Source of the DNA: JBBTTE01 sp038064375
GTDB taxonomy: Bacteria; Patescibacteriota; Saccharimonadia; Saccharimonadales; UBA4665
Length of the DNA: 64,000 nucleotides
Direction: 5' to 3'
Assembly: GCA_038064375.1 (NCBI GenBank)
Contig: JBBTTF010000001.1
Coordinates: forward strand, 1-64,000
Position 1 is the stretch's first letter. Each line of letters starts with the position of its first letter. Below the pieces are notes generated by a model. The model saw only the letters and a program-made list of their open reading frames with translations. It made no database searches and was not told the origin of the DNA. Below are positions 7,325 through 16,090 of this stretch, piece after piece. A program made the translations under genes and the position numbers.

Positions 7325-8284
7325 TTAATCGGCCGACTTCTCTGCTGGAGTTCCTAATTCGGCAAGCCGATCTACGATTTCTCTGCTCAAAGCTACATTC
7401 TTGGCCATGTCTGGACTTTGCTTGGTTAGTGCATCAAGCTGCTCAGCTTGTTCGAAGAAGTTAACTACTCGCTCAATGTAACTCAAGCCAGCATTTTGCT
7501 CTGGTATGCACTCGAAGAGGCGTTCACTTATTTCTTTCCAGCCTACGAGCATTGCAGTATTACGGATTATGAAGTGATCGAAATTCCTAATATGAGGACT
7601 CCATCCACGCACAAATTCATTCTCTGGCGGTAAGCCGGTGGGCCGCTTCCTATTGCGAGGGTCTTTTTGGGTTGTCTGTCTGACTACAAATTCACCATCA
7701 AAGCTGCGAAGAACATCCCCGAAGATATTATCATCCGTGGCTATGCCTAGGTTTGCAAGGTTTGTGTTGATTACGGTAGCCTGCCCGACCAATGAAAGTT
7801 CTCTTGTAGTAACGGATATTGGCGCTACAAAACCCTCTTGTTGAACATCGATTTCATGAATTACTTTTGATCTGAATGGTTGCTTAGGGTCAACAGCGAC
7901 GAATGCTGTCATGCTCTGTGACCGTCTTTGATCTTCGCGAGAGGTGTAGTTCAGTATTACTGGAATAATGCCTTGTGCGGGCTTAGATTCTTCAATCTCT
8001 TTAGCAGACTCAATAGAGTGCCTTAAATCATCGAAGCCATCGAAGGCAGCTCGTCCCATGTGATGAATCAAGGCAGTCTGATAGTCCCCTGTATACTCCG
8101 GCGCTGCGACTACATCAGCTAGCCGCTCCATGGCTTCGTCAATTGCTTTTTCTTTTACTTGGTCAACGTCTAGACAATGGTTCCAGCCGGCGTTATATGT
8201 AGCAACGCCTACAATATCTATTGGACCATCGCCCTCTTCAACATGAGTTGGCGGCATCTCCAAAGCTTGTTTTACAGTTGTCAT
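7325..8284 (-). CDS. lineage-specific hypothetical protein
   Basis: I do not recognise this 319-residue protein. It lacks a signal peptide and membrane segments and is acidic. Residues 22-60 (DIVGVATYNAGWN...) and 95-150 (PVILNYTSREDQRR, then a strand-like VAVDPKQPFRSKVIHEIDV) look like a mixed alpha/beta domain. A basic loop (KDPRNRKRP) lies near 205-214, and the last 60 residues look helical. The ATG at 8284 has a promoter about 35 bases upstream. No homologous neighbour or enzyme motif points to a function. It probably belongs with the other lineage-specific genes of this strand. Confidence 0.65.
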   Translation of the reverse strand: MTTVKQALEMPPTHVEEGDGPIDIVGVATYNAGWNHCLDVDQVKEKAIDEAMERLADVVAAPEYTGDYQTALIHHMGRAAFDGFDDLRHSIESAKEIEESKPAQGIIPVILNYTSREDQRRSQSMTAFVAVDPKQPFRSKVIHEIDVQQEGFVAPISVTTRELSLVGQATVINTNLANLGIATDDNIFGDVLRSFDGEFVVRQTTQKDPRNRKRPTGLPPENEFVRGWSPHIRNFDHFIIRNTAMLVGWKEISERLFECIPEQNAGLSYIERVVNFFEQAEQLDALTKQSPDMAKNVALSREIVDRLAELGTPAEKSAD

Positions 8285-8318
8285 AATAATCTATCCTCAC
8301 TATCAAGATATTTACCTT

Positions 8319-8347
8319 TTTATACTCTTATCAGTACGCGTAAGCAA
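8319..8347 (-). promoter_or_regulatory. promoter TTGCTT-N17-TATAAA for the 7325-8284 gene
   Basis: The minus strand reads TTGCTT (8342-8347), 17 bases and TATAAA (8319-8324), giving a leader of roughly 28 bases. The TTGCTT variant also precedes pilA at 36149-36177. Confidence 0.6.
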
Positions 8348-8358
8348 GCATGAGCAAT

Positions 8359-8988
8359 TTAGACCAGTAAGAAGTTCAGAAGGTAATTCTGAATCGTCAC
8401 AAATGGCCCAGATATGAACTGGAAGAGAATTAGCATAAAGAACAGTATGCCCATCAGTCCAAGGGATTCTAGCTGGAGCATGATCTTTTGCAAAGGCTCA
8501 GGCGCGAAAGCGTAGAGCAAGCGAGAACCGTCGAGTGGCGGGAAAGGAATCATGTTAAAGATAAAGAAGCCGATGTTCACCTGTGTGAATATTAGCAAAG
8601 CACCCTGCCAGAAAAGGCTCATATCAGCTCCAAATAGGCGGAACACAACAGCTGCAAGAGCTGCTAAGACCAAGTTAGTCAGTGGACCAGACACACCGAC
8701 TAGTGCAACGCCAAACTCCTCGTACTTAACCCGATTGGGGTTAAAGGGCACTGGCTTGGCGATAAAGATCGGTGGCAGGCCAAAGATCAGCAGCACCATC
8801 GGTAGCGCCACAGTGGTTACCACGTCAATGTGCTTTAAGGGGTTAAGGGTGAGACGACCTTCGTCGTGGGCAGTGCTATCGCCTAGCCAATGCGCTACAT
8901 AAGCGTGCATTGCTTCGTGAATCGACAGCGCGATAATGATCGAAAACAGTACAACTACAAGGTCGATACCAGTGACACTACTCAACAT
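8359..8988 (-). CDS. site-2 protease family (M50) membrane metalloprotease
   Basis: This 209-residue, almost entirely hydrophobic protein has HEAMH at residues 24-28 (the zinc-binding HExxH inside the first membrane region) and the second M50 signature NMIPFPPLDGSR near residues 145-156, whose Asp is the third zinc ligand. It belongs to the minimal M50B group without PDZ or CBS domains. Such enzymes cut membrane-embedded substrates such as anti-sigma factors or leftover signal peptides; the substrate here is unknown. The gene ends before the promoter of 7325-8284 and begins just after folP on the same strand. Confidence 0.93.
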   Translation of the reverse strand: MLSSVTGIDLVVVLFSIIIALSIHEAMHAYVAHWLGDSTAHDEGRLTLNPLKHIDVVTTVALPMVLLIFGLPPIFIAKPVPFNPNRVKYEEFGVALVGVSGPLTNLVLAALAAVVFRLFGADMSLFWQGALLIFTQVNIGFFIFNMIPFPPLDGSRLLYAFAPEPLQKIMLQLESLGLMGILFFMLILFQFISGPFVTIQNYLLNFLLV

Positions 8989-9007
8989 ATCCTAATACTA
9001 TAGCAGC

Positions 9008-9787
9008 TTAAGCGGCTTGTTTGAGATCTATAAACTCAACATGCTCTTTGACGTCATGAACTCGCAGATAGGTCGGTTGGTCGAGATTCTGGGCGACTAG
9101 GGCTGCAATCTTACCGGCCGCCACGTTTGTCTGCCATTTCATTCGTAACCCTCCCAAAAAGCGCTTCTTAGAATAGCCAATCATGACCGCATACTCTGGG
9201 ACTTGCTTAGCGAACTCTAGTAGTTCCCAGTTAAGCTCCTTAGTCTTACCAAAGCCAATTAAAGGGTCAAGTATTATGTTGTTCTTGGGTATGCCCTTAC
9301 TTTCTACGATTTCTGCGCGCGCCAACAGATCATCACGAACTACCTCTATATCCTCCAATAGTTCGCCGTCATGAACATTCTCAAGAGTTTTGCCCTTGGG
9401 TATATGACCAATGACGCAAACTCCACCGTAACTGGCTACGACATCGAGCATTTCGTCTTTCATGCCGGATACATCGTTAATAATTATTTGCTCGTCGATA
9501 CTCAATGCCTTTTCGGCAGTTTCTGCATGACGAGTATCTAGTGAGAAGCGTCCACCTGGGCAAGCTTTTATTAGTTCGGGCAAAATTATGCCCAATCGTT
9601 CCCATTCTTCGTCTGGTTTTAAGGGCGTTGCTCCTGGCCTAGTACTTTCTGCCCCAACATCGACAATTGCCGCGCCGTCAGCAAACAGTTCCTTGGCACG
9701 ATCTATTGCCAAATCGCGCTCATTATACTTCGAGCCGTCGCTAAAGCTGTCAGGTGTGAGATTGAGAATTCCAACTATTTCTACCAT
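9008..9787 (-). CDS. folP: dihydropteroate synthase
   Basis: This enzyme condenses the dihydropterin pyrophosphate with p-aminobenzoate in folate synthesis. Visible DHPS signatures in order are NLTPDSFSDG (loop 1), GAESTRPGA (loop 2), SLDTRHAE, INDVSGM, DPLIGFGKT, GYSKKRFLGG and the terminal RVHDV. From ATG 9787 the length is 259 residues, normal for the family, and the domain starts immediately (VEIVGILN). ATG 9799 or GTG 9826 would only add a non-conserved tail. The partner folK is at 17215-17700; folB, folE and folC are not in the window. It is divergent from dapL. Confidence 0.93.
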   Translation of the reverse strand: MVEIVGILNLTPDSFSDGSKYNERDLAIDRAKELFADGAAIVDVGAESTRPGATPLKPDEEWERLGIILPELIKACPGGRFSLDTRHAETAEKALSIDEQIIINDVSGMKDEMLDVVASYGGVCVIGHIPKGKTLENVHDGELLEDIEVVRDDLLARAEIVESKGIPKNNIILDPLIGFGKTKELNWELLEFAKQVPEYAVMIGYSKKRFLGGLRMKWQTNVAAGKIAALVAQNLDQPTYLRVHDVKEHVEFIDLKQAA

Positions 9788-9863
9788 ATACTCATACATA
9801 ATAGACCAATGCTTTATAATAAACACAAACCGTTTGCTAAATTAATGTAAGGAGTCGGCTCAG

Positions 9864-11087
9864 ATGGCCAAGATTAACGATAATTACGCCAAACTTCAGT
9901 CTGGTTATTTGTTTCCGGAGATTGCTCGCCGTACGCGCGAATTTGCTGCTAAAAACCCTGATGTAGAGCTGGTAAAGTTAGGCATCGGTGACACCACCAT
10001 GCCCTTGACGCCAACAGTTATCAAGAGCCTTCACCAAGAGGTGGATAACCTCGCTAACGCCAAAACTTACACCGGCTATGGTGTTGAGCAAGGCAACCCT
10101 GATCTGCGACAAGCACTTGCCGACTACTATGGCCAGCTTGGTGTAGATATTAAGGCTGATGAGGTGTTTGTCAGTGATGGCGCTAAGCCTGATTCTGCTA
10201 ATATTCAGTCGATCTTCGCTGATGACTCGGTGATTGCTGTTCAGGATCCGGTATACCCTGTTTATGTTGATAGCGCAGTTATCGGTGGCAAGACCCGTGG
10301 CTACAAGGATGGTCGCTACGAAGGCATCGTCTACATGGAATGTAACGAGGCTAATGGCTTCTTCCCTGAAGTTCCTAAGGACAAGGTCGACTTGATCTAT
10401 CTCTGCAGCCCCAACAACCCAACTGGTGCTGTAGCGACCCGCGAGCAGCTCAAGGCCTTTGTGGACTACGCCCACGCCAATGATGCCGTTATTATCTTTG
10501 ATGCGGCCTATGCCAACTTTATATCTGATCCGGACTTGCCTCGCTCAATCTATGAGATCGACGGCGCTGAGACCTGTGCGATCGAGATCAGTAGCTTTTC
10601 TAAGCTGGCCGGCTTTACCGGTGTTCGCCTTGGCTGGGCTGTTGTGCCGCATAAGCTAGCAGTAGAGGGTACTCAGCCGGGTGAAGTTCAAGGTCTATGG
10701 AATCGTCGTCAATCTACAATGTTCAACGGAGCCTCCAATATTGTTCAGCCGGGTGGCGTAGCTGTACTCACTAAGCAAGGACTCAAGGAATCACAAGAGC
10801 TAATCGACTACTACATGGGCAACGCCAAGATCATTCGCGACGGTTTGACTGATGTTGGTATTACAACATTTGGTGGCGTTAACGCTCCTTACATTTGGGC
10901 CAAAACACCTAATGGTATGGGCTCTTGGGAGTTCTTCGACAAACTGATGAATCAGGCTCATGTCGTTGGTACACCAGGGGCGGGCTTTGGTCTTGGCGGT
11001 GAGGGCTACTTCCGTCTCAGCGCTTTTGGTGATCGAGCTAATGTTAAAAAAGCAATGAAAAGTATTAAGGAAAACTTAAAAGTATGA
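9864..11087 (+). CDS. dapL: LL-diaminopimelate aminotransferase
   Basis: This 407-residue class I PLP aminotransferase converts tetrahydrodipicolinate directly to LL-diaminopimelate, bypassing the succinylase steps. LGIGDTTMPL, SDGAKPDSANIQ, CSPNNPTGAV and SSFSKLAGFTGVRLGW (with the PLP lysine) are characteristic of DapL rather than general AspC. A good ribosome site (AAGGAG) sits 9 bases before the ATG. The stop overlaps the lysA start by four bases (ATGA), so the two are translationally coupled. The other lysine genes lie within 7 kb. Confidence 0.93.
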   Translation: MAKINDNYAKLQSGYLFPEIARRTREFAAKNPDVELVKLGIGDTTMPLTPTVIKSLHQEVDNLANAKTYTGYGVEQGNPDLRQALADYYGQLGVDIKADEVFVSDGAKPDSANIQSIFADDSVIAVQDPVYPVYVDSAVIGGKTRGYKDGRYEGIVYMECNEANGFFPEVPKDKVDLIYLCSPNNPTGAVATREQLKAFVDYAHANDAVIIFDAAYANFISDPDLPRSIYEIDGAETCAIEISSFSKLAGFTGVRLGWAVVPHKLAVEGTQPGEVQGLWNRRQSTMFNGASNIVQPGGVAVLTKQGLKESQELIDYYMGNAKIIRDGLTDVGITTFGGVNAPYIWAKTPNGMGSWEFFDKLMNQAHVVGTPGAGFGLGGEGYFRLSAFGDRANVKKAMKSIKENLKV

Positions 11088-12349
11088 GCGACAAGAGCCT
11101 ACCATTTGACCAAGAAAAGCTTAATAAAATCATTGCTGAGTTCCCTACGCCCTTCCATCTGTATGACGAGAAGAGTCTACGCGCAACCGCCCGTGCTTTG
11201 AACAAATCATTCGACTGGGCGCCAAATTACATGAACTACTTTGCAGTTAAGGCCACCCCTAATCCCTACCTGTTAGAGATCCTCAAGGACGAAGATATGG
11301 GCGCCGATGCTAGCTCGCTCGCTGAGCTGATATTGTCAGATAAAGTCGGGCTGCAGACAGAGGCGATTATGTTCACCTCCAACAACACTCCAGCCGAGGA
11401 CTACCAAGAAGCTTACCGATTGGGTGCAGTAATTAATCTTGATGACATCAACCAGATAGAACGACTTGAGTCGGCATTGGACGGCAAGTTCCCAGATCTG
11501 ATCAGCTTCCGCTACAACCCAGGACCAGCGATAGAGTCTACTGAGAACAACTTTATCGGCAACCCTAGCGATGCCAAATTTGGCGTATCTACTGACCAAT
11601 TGATTGAGGCCTATAAGCTAGCCCGCGACAAGGGCGCAACTCGTTTTGGCCTGCACACCATGGTTGTTTCCAATGAGCGGACCGTTGAGGCACATGCTCT
11701 GACCGCTGACGTAGTCTTCAAGCTGGCTGTTCGTTTACACGAAGAGCTTGGCATCAAAGTTGAGTTCGTTAACCTAGGCGGTGGCCTTGGTGTCGCCTAC
11801 CACCCTGATGATTCTGAGATAGATCTTGATGAACTTAAGACCCGACTTAGCGAGAAGTACCAATCCATCATCGTGGCAGCTGACCTCGATCCTATAAGAG
11901 TGGTCACTGAGAACGGCCGTTATGTGACCGGTCCTAACGGCTACCTTGTCACTAAAGTCACCAGCACCAAAGAGACTTACCACAACTTTGTTGGTGTAGA
12001 CGCCACAATGGCAGACTTGATGCGACCAGGTATGTACGACGCCTACCACCACCTAACGGTTATGGGCAAAGAAGATCAGCCAACTGTTCCGCAGCGTGTT
12101 ACAGGTAGCCTATGTGAGAACAACGACGTCTTTACCGGACCTGATGACCGCCAGCTACCCAAGCTTGAGCTTGGCGACGTTGTGGTCATTCACGACACTG
12201 GCGCGCATGGCCACTCCATGGGCTTTAACTACAACGGCAAGCTTCGTCACGCCGAGCTTTTACTCAAGGAAGACGGCACTGTACTGCAAATTCGCCGTAA
12301 CGAAACACTCAACGACTACTTCGCTACTCTCGATTACCCTAATTTGTAG
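11084..12349 (+). CDS. lysA: diaminopimelate decarboxylase
   Basis: This 421-residue fold-type III PLP enzyme makes lysine from meso-diaminopimelate. The PLP lysine is in FAVKATPNP near residue 54, the glycine-rich phosphate loop is LGGGLGVAY, and the C-terminal barrel has the family cysteine motif GSLCENNDVFT. It overlaps dapL by ATGA. Its stop is one base from the stop of the convergent dapA. Meso-diaminopimelate would require an epimerase (DapF), which is not in this window. Confidence 0.92.
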   Translation: MSDKSLPFDQEKLNKIIAEFPTPFHLYDEKSLRATARALNKSFDWAPNYMNYFAVKATPNPYLLEILKDEDMGADASSLAELILSDKVGLQTEAIMFTSNNTPAEDYQEAYRLGAVINLDDINQIERLESALDGKFPDLISFRYNPGPAIESTENNFIGNPSDAKFGVSTDQLIEAYKLARDKGATRFGLHTMVVSNERTVEAHALTADVVFKLAVRLHEELGIKVEFVNLGGGLGVAYHPDDSEIDLDELKTRLSEKYQSIIVAADLDPIRVVTENGRYVTGPNGYLVTKVTSTKETYHNFVGVDATMADLMRPGMYDAYHHLTVMGKEDQPTVPQRVTGSLCENNDVFTGPDDRQLPKLELGDVVVIHDTGAHGHSMGFNYNGKLRHAELLLKEDGTVLQIRRNETLNDYFATLDYPNL

Positions 12350-12350
12350 A

Positions 12351-13232
12351 CTACTGCTTAGCTAGCCACTGCTCTACAGCGGCGTTGGCTTGTCGTACTG
12401 CGTTGAGGTCAGGCATATCTTGGGAGCTCAATGGCAACCGTAGCTCAGGAGTCTTAATCTGTCCAAGGTCGCTCATTAGGGCCTTAACTGGCACAGGATT
12501 GCTGGCACAAAATAAAGCACTGGTGGCCTGTGACCACATTTGGTCATCCTTAAATGTTCCCTCCATACACTGCCTAGCAACTTCGTGAGTGGCGACCGGC
12601 CAGACATTGGCTGCAACCGATATAACTCCTTTAGCACCGAGCTTGGTAAAAGCTGGCAAGAGAGGATCGTCGCCACTGAACATGGCCGCTTGCGGCGCTG
12701 CCTTGGCATACTCTGCAAACTCAGCCTCAGAGCCACTGGCCTCTTTGATACCCCATACGTTAGGATGATCGCTCAGCTTCTTGACCGCTTCTAGCTCCAT
12801 TTTTACTGCTGTTCGGCCCGGAACGTTGTAGAGCGTGCATGGCTTGTTAGCGCGGTCTAGTAAGGCTTTAAACCAGCCATACTGGCCTTCTGCACCCGGC
12901 TTAGCATAAAGCGGCACAACTAGTAGGTAGTTATCAACTTCTAGGGTGTTAAGGTAGTCGATCCACTCTAATTGAGTGTTGAGATTGATTCCGCCAACGC
13001 CGACCATCAAAGGCACGCCTAGCTTTAGGCCAATCGCAAACTCTAGGATTTGCTTCTTCTCAGATTCGTCAATGTTAAGGGCTTCACCGGTGCTGCCAAG
13101 AATTGTAATGGCGTTGCCGGCCGCAGCCTGTGCCTGCAGCACAGACTTAAGATCATCGTAATCAACGCTACTATCTTCGTTCATAGGCGTAACGACGGCG
13201 GTCCAGACTGGATAGGTACTTAGGTCATTCAT
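12351..13232 (-). CDS. dapA: 4-hydroxy-tetrahydrodipicolinate synthase
   Basis: This 293-residue class I aldolase condenses pyruvate with aspartate semialdehyde. ILGSTGEALNI corresponds to the GTTGE substrate loop, with one substitution; LYNVPGRTAV supplies the Tyr and Arg; GIKEASGS contains the Schiff-base lysine. The length is normal. Its start overlaps the dapB stop by ATGA, so dapB-dapA form one unit on the minus strand. Confidence 0.93.
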   Translation of the reverse strand: MNDLSTYPVWTAVVTPMNEDSSVDYDDLKSVLQAQAAAGNAITILGSTGEALNIDESEKKQILEFAIGLKLGVPLMVGVGGINLNTQLEWIDYLNTLEVDNYLLVVPLYAKPGAEGQYGWFKALLDRANKPCTLYNVPGRTAVKMELEAVKKLSDHPNVWGIKEASGSEAEFAEYAKAAPQAAMFSGDDPLLPAFTKLGAKGVISVAANVWPVATHEVARQCMEGTFKDDQMWSQATSALFCASNPVPVKALMSDLGQIKTPELRLPLSSQDMPDLNAVRQANAAVEQWLAKQ

Positions 13233-13897
13233 ATTTTGAGTTCTTTCTCCATAACTTCTGATAGTTCGTATAGTCTTGGCTCAAGCTTGATGTCGAGTAG
13301 CTTGCGGGCTGTCCAGATTGCACCCTCGGCAAAGATTCTTCGATCCTTGGCCTGATGTTGAACGCTGATGTCTTCGTATGGAGTTACCAGTGTTAGCTTG
13401 TGGTCACCTGGGTTGTCGCCATCACGACCACTGCTGATGTTAACGTCTTGGCCGACCCATTTTTGCCATGATAGTGATGTGCCGCTAGGCTGATCTTTTT
13501 TGTGAACATGGTGAATCTCATGCAACTTAAGATCAAAGTTATCGAATAACAGAGGTGCTTTGGCCAAAACCTTGATCATACCACGCACCAAGTTCATGCC
13601 CAGACTAAAGTTGGAGGCTGTAATCCATGCGACATTCTTAGCCTTAAGTCTTTGATTGATATCCTCTGGCCAGTCAAAGCCAGTGCTGCCGCTAACGACG
13701 GGTATACCACTCTCGATCAACATATCGATATACTCGACAAAAATCGGCCCAGGTACGAAGGAGATAACTACGTCGTGACCTTTGAGCTTGTTGAGCGTTG
13801 GCGGATTAGCACTATTAAACTGGGTCACGTTGTCCGCGCCATGAAGCTCGACGACTTTACCGCCTGTTTTACCGGTTCCTAATAGGGCTATTTTCAT
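13229..13897 (-). CDS. dapB: 4-hydroxy-tetrahydrodipicolinate reductase (short form)
   Basis: This NAD(P)H-dependent reductase catalyses the second step of the diaminopimelate branch. The N-terminal nucleotide-binding loop is GTGKTGG (residues 7-13), and the catalytic segment HEIHHVHKKDQPSGTS near 147-162 is the DapB signature. At 222 residues it is 20-50 shorter than usual, mostly between the Rossmann loop and GSTGF, so it is a compact but apparently intact form. It heads the dapB-dapA unit. Confidence 0.92.
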   Translation of the reverse strand: MKIALLGTGKTGGKVVELHGADNVTQFNSANPPTLNKLKGHDVVISFVPGPIFVEYIDMLIESGIPVVSGSTGFDWPEDINQRLKAKNVAWITASNFSLGMNLVRGMIKVLAKAPLLFDNFDLKLHEIHHVHKKDQPSGTSLSWQKWVGQDVNISSGRDGDNPGDHKLTLVTPYEDISVQHQAKDRRIFAEGAIWTARKLLDIKLEPRLYELSEVMEKELKI

Positions 13898-13929
13898 ATA
13901 TCTATGATACCAAAGAACTTCGGGTTGGC

Positions 13930-14571
13930 TTATTGATATTCTCTCACTAGGTAGGAGATTGATTTTTTGAGTGACTCTTCGTCATGATACTGCTCGACAT
14001 ATGTTGTCTGACCATATAGCCCCTCTTCATCTGGGATTATGCCCCATCGAGCAGCAATGGCGACCTTTTGTACTTTAGCATCTAGATCTGGGTCACGCCT
14101 ATCTGTTTCGTGGTCGTCAACTTCTTTAGCATCCACATAGGTAACATCTTCACCTAAATAATTTTTGATGACATACGGCTCAGACATAACAAGCCAGTTA
14201 CGAGTAGAAGAATATGTTCTGTCGATTGTTTGGTCGGGCTTAACTTTACTCAGAAAATTATGAGCAACCAGCCTTAGTCCGGGCTGAACATCGTCTAGCT
14301 CAAGAGGGTTGGGCCAGTCAGGCCTCAAAGGCCCACGGTGAACATACTTGGGACCATTTGGTCTCATACCAGTTGTTGCAAAATCAGATGTAGGAGCGGG
14401 CTCAGCAACTTGGGGCTTTACGCTAGAGGCTTCGAAAGCGCTAGGATCAAGCAAATAAGCAGATATTTGACTCATGCCATTTGCCACGAGAACATCAATG
14501 CTATCAGGTGATCTGCCCAGAATTACACCTGGCTGGTGTTCTGCGGCTGAGCCTTGTTCTGGAGTTGCCAT
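13930..14571 (-). CDS. lineage-specific hypothetical protein within the lysine block
   Basis: I do not recognise this 213-residue protein. It starts with a Glu/Gln/Pro-rich tail (MATPEQGSAAEHQPG), has no signal peptide, and its middle includes RPDWPNPLELDD and NFLSKVKPDQTIDRTYSS. It interrupts the lysC-to-dapB stretch but has its own strong promoter, so it is probably not part of lysine regulation. In N-terminal style and promoter it matches the dispersed lineage-specific set. Confidence 0.65.
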   Translation of the reverse strand: MATPEQGSAAEHQPGVILGRSPDSIDVLVANGMSQISAYLLDPSAFEASSVKPQVAEPAPTSDFATTGMRPNGPKYVHRGPLRPDWPNPLELDDVQPGLRLVAHNFLSKVKPDQTIDRTYSSTRNWLVMSEPYVIKNYLGEDVTYVDAKEVDDHETDRRDPDLDAKVQKVAIAARWGIIPDEEGLYGQTTYVEQYHDEESLKKSISYLVREYQ

Positions 14572-14617
14572 AATTCAAGTTCTATTAATGACTGACCTTG
14601 GTAAAAATTACAAGAGT

Positions 14618-14646
14618 ATTATATAAATAAATTAACGTTTTGTCAA
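14618..14646 (-). promoter_or_regulatory. promoter TTGACA-N17-TATAAT for the 13930-14571 gene
   Basis: Full-consensus hexamers are read on the minus strand, TTGACA at 14641-14646 and TATAAT at 14618-14623, with a 17-base spacer. The leader is about 40 bases, longer than for most genes of the set. Confidence 0.85.
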
Positions 14647-14665
14647 TGTTTGTAAAGATGTTGGT

Positions 14666-16009
14666 TCAGGTCTCAATAAAATTTTGGTGTAAACGCTTAA
14701 CAGTGTCTTGGCCGTACTCGTCGGACACCAAGAAGCAAAGGTTGTGCTGACTGGCTCCCTGACAGATCATTTTGACAGAAATCTTGGCGTTATCAGACTC
14801 TAGGTTACCGAAGATGTCTTGGATCAGCCCCGGCGAATCGTTAATCTTGTTGCCAATCAGCGATATGATGCTCAGATCGCCCTCGATACTCACCTCGCCC
14901 ATGTCTTCTAAGGAGTTGATTAGGTCTTGGTTGAGCAGGGTTTGGTCGTCGAGAACTACGGCAATTGATATTTCGCTGGTACTGATCTGGTCAATGCTGA
15001 CTTTAAACTGAGCAAATATATCAAAAACCTTGGCGAGATAACCAAACTGGTGGGCCATCTCCGGAGTTGTGAGCTTGAGAATCGACTGGTTTGTCTTGAG
15101 AGCAATCGCCCGAACTCGTGGCTGATCATCTGTAGTGTCGACAATGGTTGTGCCGCCTTGCTCTGGCTCAAATGTATTGCCGACAAAGAGCGGAATCTTT
15201 GAACGCCTCAAGGGTGTTATTGTTCTAGGATATAGGACTCTGGCGCCAGCCGTGGCTAACTCAGCCGCCTCTTGAAAGGTCAGTTGCTTGATTTGTCGGG
15301 CGTCAGCTGTAATTCGCGGATCAGTTGAGGCAATACCGGCTACATCAGTCCAGATCTGCAACTTGTCTGCCTCAATTGCCTCGGCCAGCAGTGCAGCGCT
15401 ATAGTCGCTGCCACCTCGGCCTAGTGTTGTCGTGGCGCCATCCGGTGCTGAGCCTATGAAGCCCTGCGTGACTAAAATCTTGCCATTATTAAGACTCGGC
15501 TTGATTGCAGTGGCTGCTTCTTTGGTTTCTCGTATAAGTGGTGTGGCTTGGCCAAAGTGATCGTCTGTTTTAAGGACTTTACGGACATCCAGCAACTCGG
15601 CCGACACGTTCTGTTGTTCAAAAGCAGCGATCATTAAGTTGGATGATAGTAGTTCGCCAAAAGCCAAGATCGAGTCAGCCCCCGCTGCGTCATTTGAGTC
15701 TTTTGAACCAACAGCTTGTTTCAATTCCTCAAAAAGTGCTTCCAAATCATCCAAAATGCCTTGGCTGGCAGCCAGTTCAGTGGCAATTTGTCGGTGATTG
15801 GCGATAATTTGGTCAATTAAAGTGTTCGTTTGAGATTGATCAGTCGTGGTGAGTTCAACTAACTTGTTCGTCGTGCCGCTAGCCGCCGAAACTACCACCA
15901 AAGACACGTTATTCTGCAAGGCAACCTTAGCCGATTGACTAATTGCGGCGGCGTCCGCCATCGACGTTCCACCAAACTTTGCTACGACAATGTCTTTGCT
16001 CAAATCCAT
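14666..16009 (-). CDS. lysC: aspartate kinase
   Basis: Aspartate kinase phosphorylates aspartate, the entry step to lysine. From ATG 16009 it has 447 residues. KFGGTSMADA is near the start, LGRGGSDYSA lies near residue 205, and two ACT-type regulatory domains occupy about the last 150 residues (LKLTTPEMAHQFG, then SIISLIGNKI). Feedback control by lysine is usual for the family. A TTG start at 16042 was rejected: a TACAAT -10 box at 16045-16050 would place the transcript start close to it, and the kinase domain begins right after ATG 16009. Confidence 0.92.
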   Translation of the reverse strand: MDLSKDIVVAKFGGTSMADAAAISQSAKVALQNNVSLVVVSAASGTTNKLVELTTTDQSQTNTLIDQIIANHRQIATELAASQGILDDLEALFEELKQAVGSKDSNDAAGADSILAFGELLSSNLMIAAFEQQNVSAELLDVRKVLKTDDHFGQATPLIRETKEAATAIKPSLNNGKILVTQGFIGSAPDGATTTLGRGGSDYSAALLAEAIEADKLQIWTDVAGIASTDPRITADARQIKQLTFQEAAELATAGARVLYPRTITPLRRSKIPLFVGNTFEPEQGGTTIVDTTDDQPRVRAIALKTNQSILKLTTPEMAHQFGYLAKVFDIFAQFKVSIDQISTSEISIAVVLDDQTLLNQDLINSLEDMGEVSIEGDLSIISLIGNKINDSPGLIQDIFGNLESDNAKISVKMICQGASQHNLCFLVSDEYGQDTVKRLHQNFIET

Positions 16010-16090
16010 GCTTTCTATGATTAGGTTAGGGCAATCTTTCAATAATTGTAACAGATATACAACAGATCAAATGACTGTTATGATGGTTCA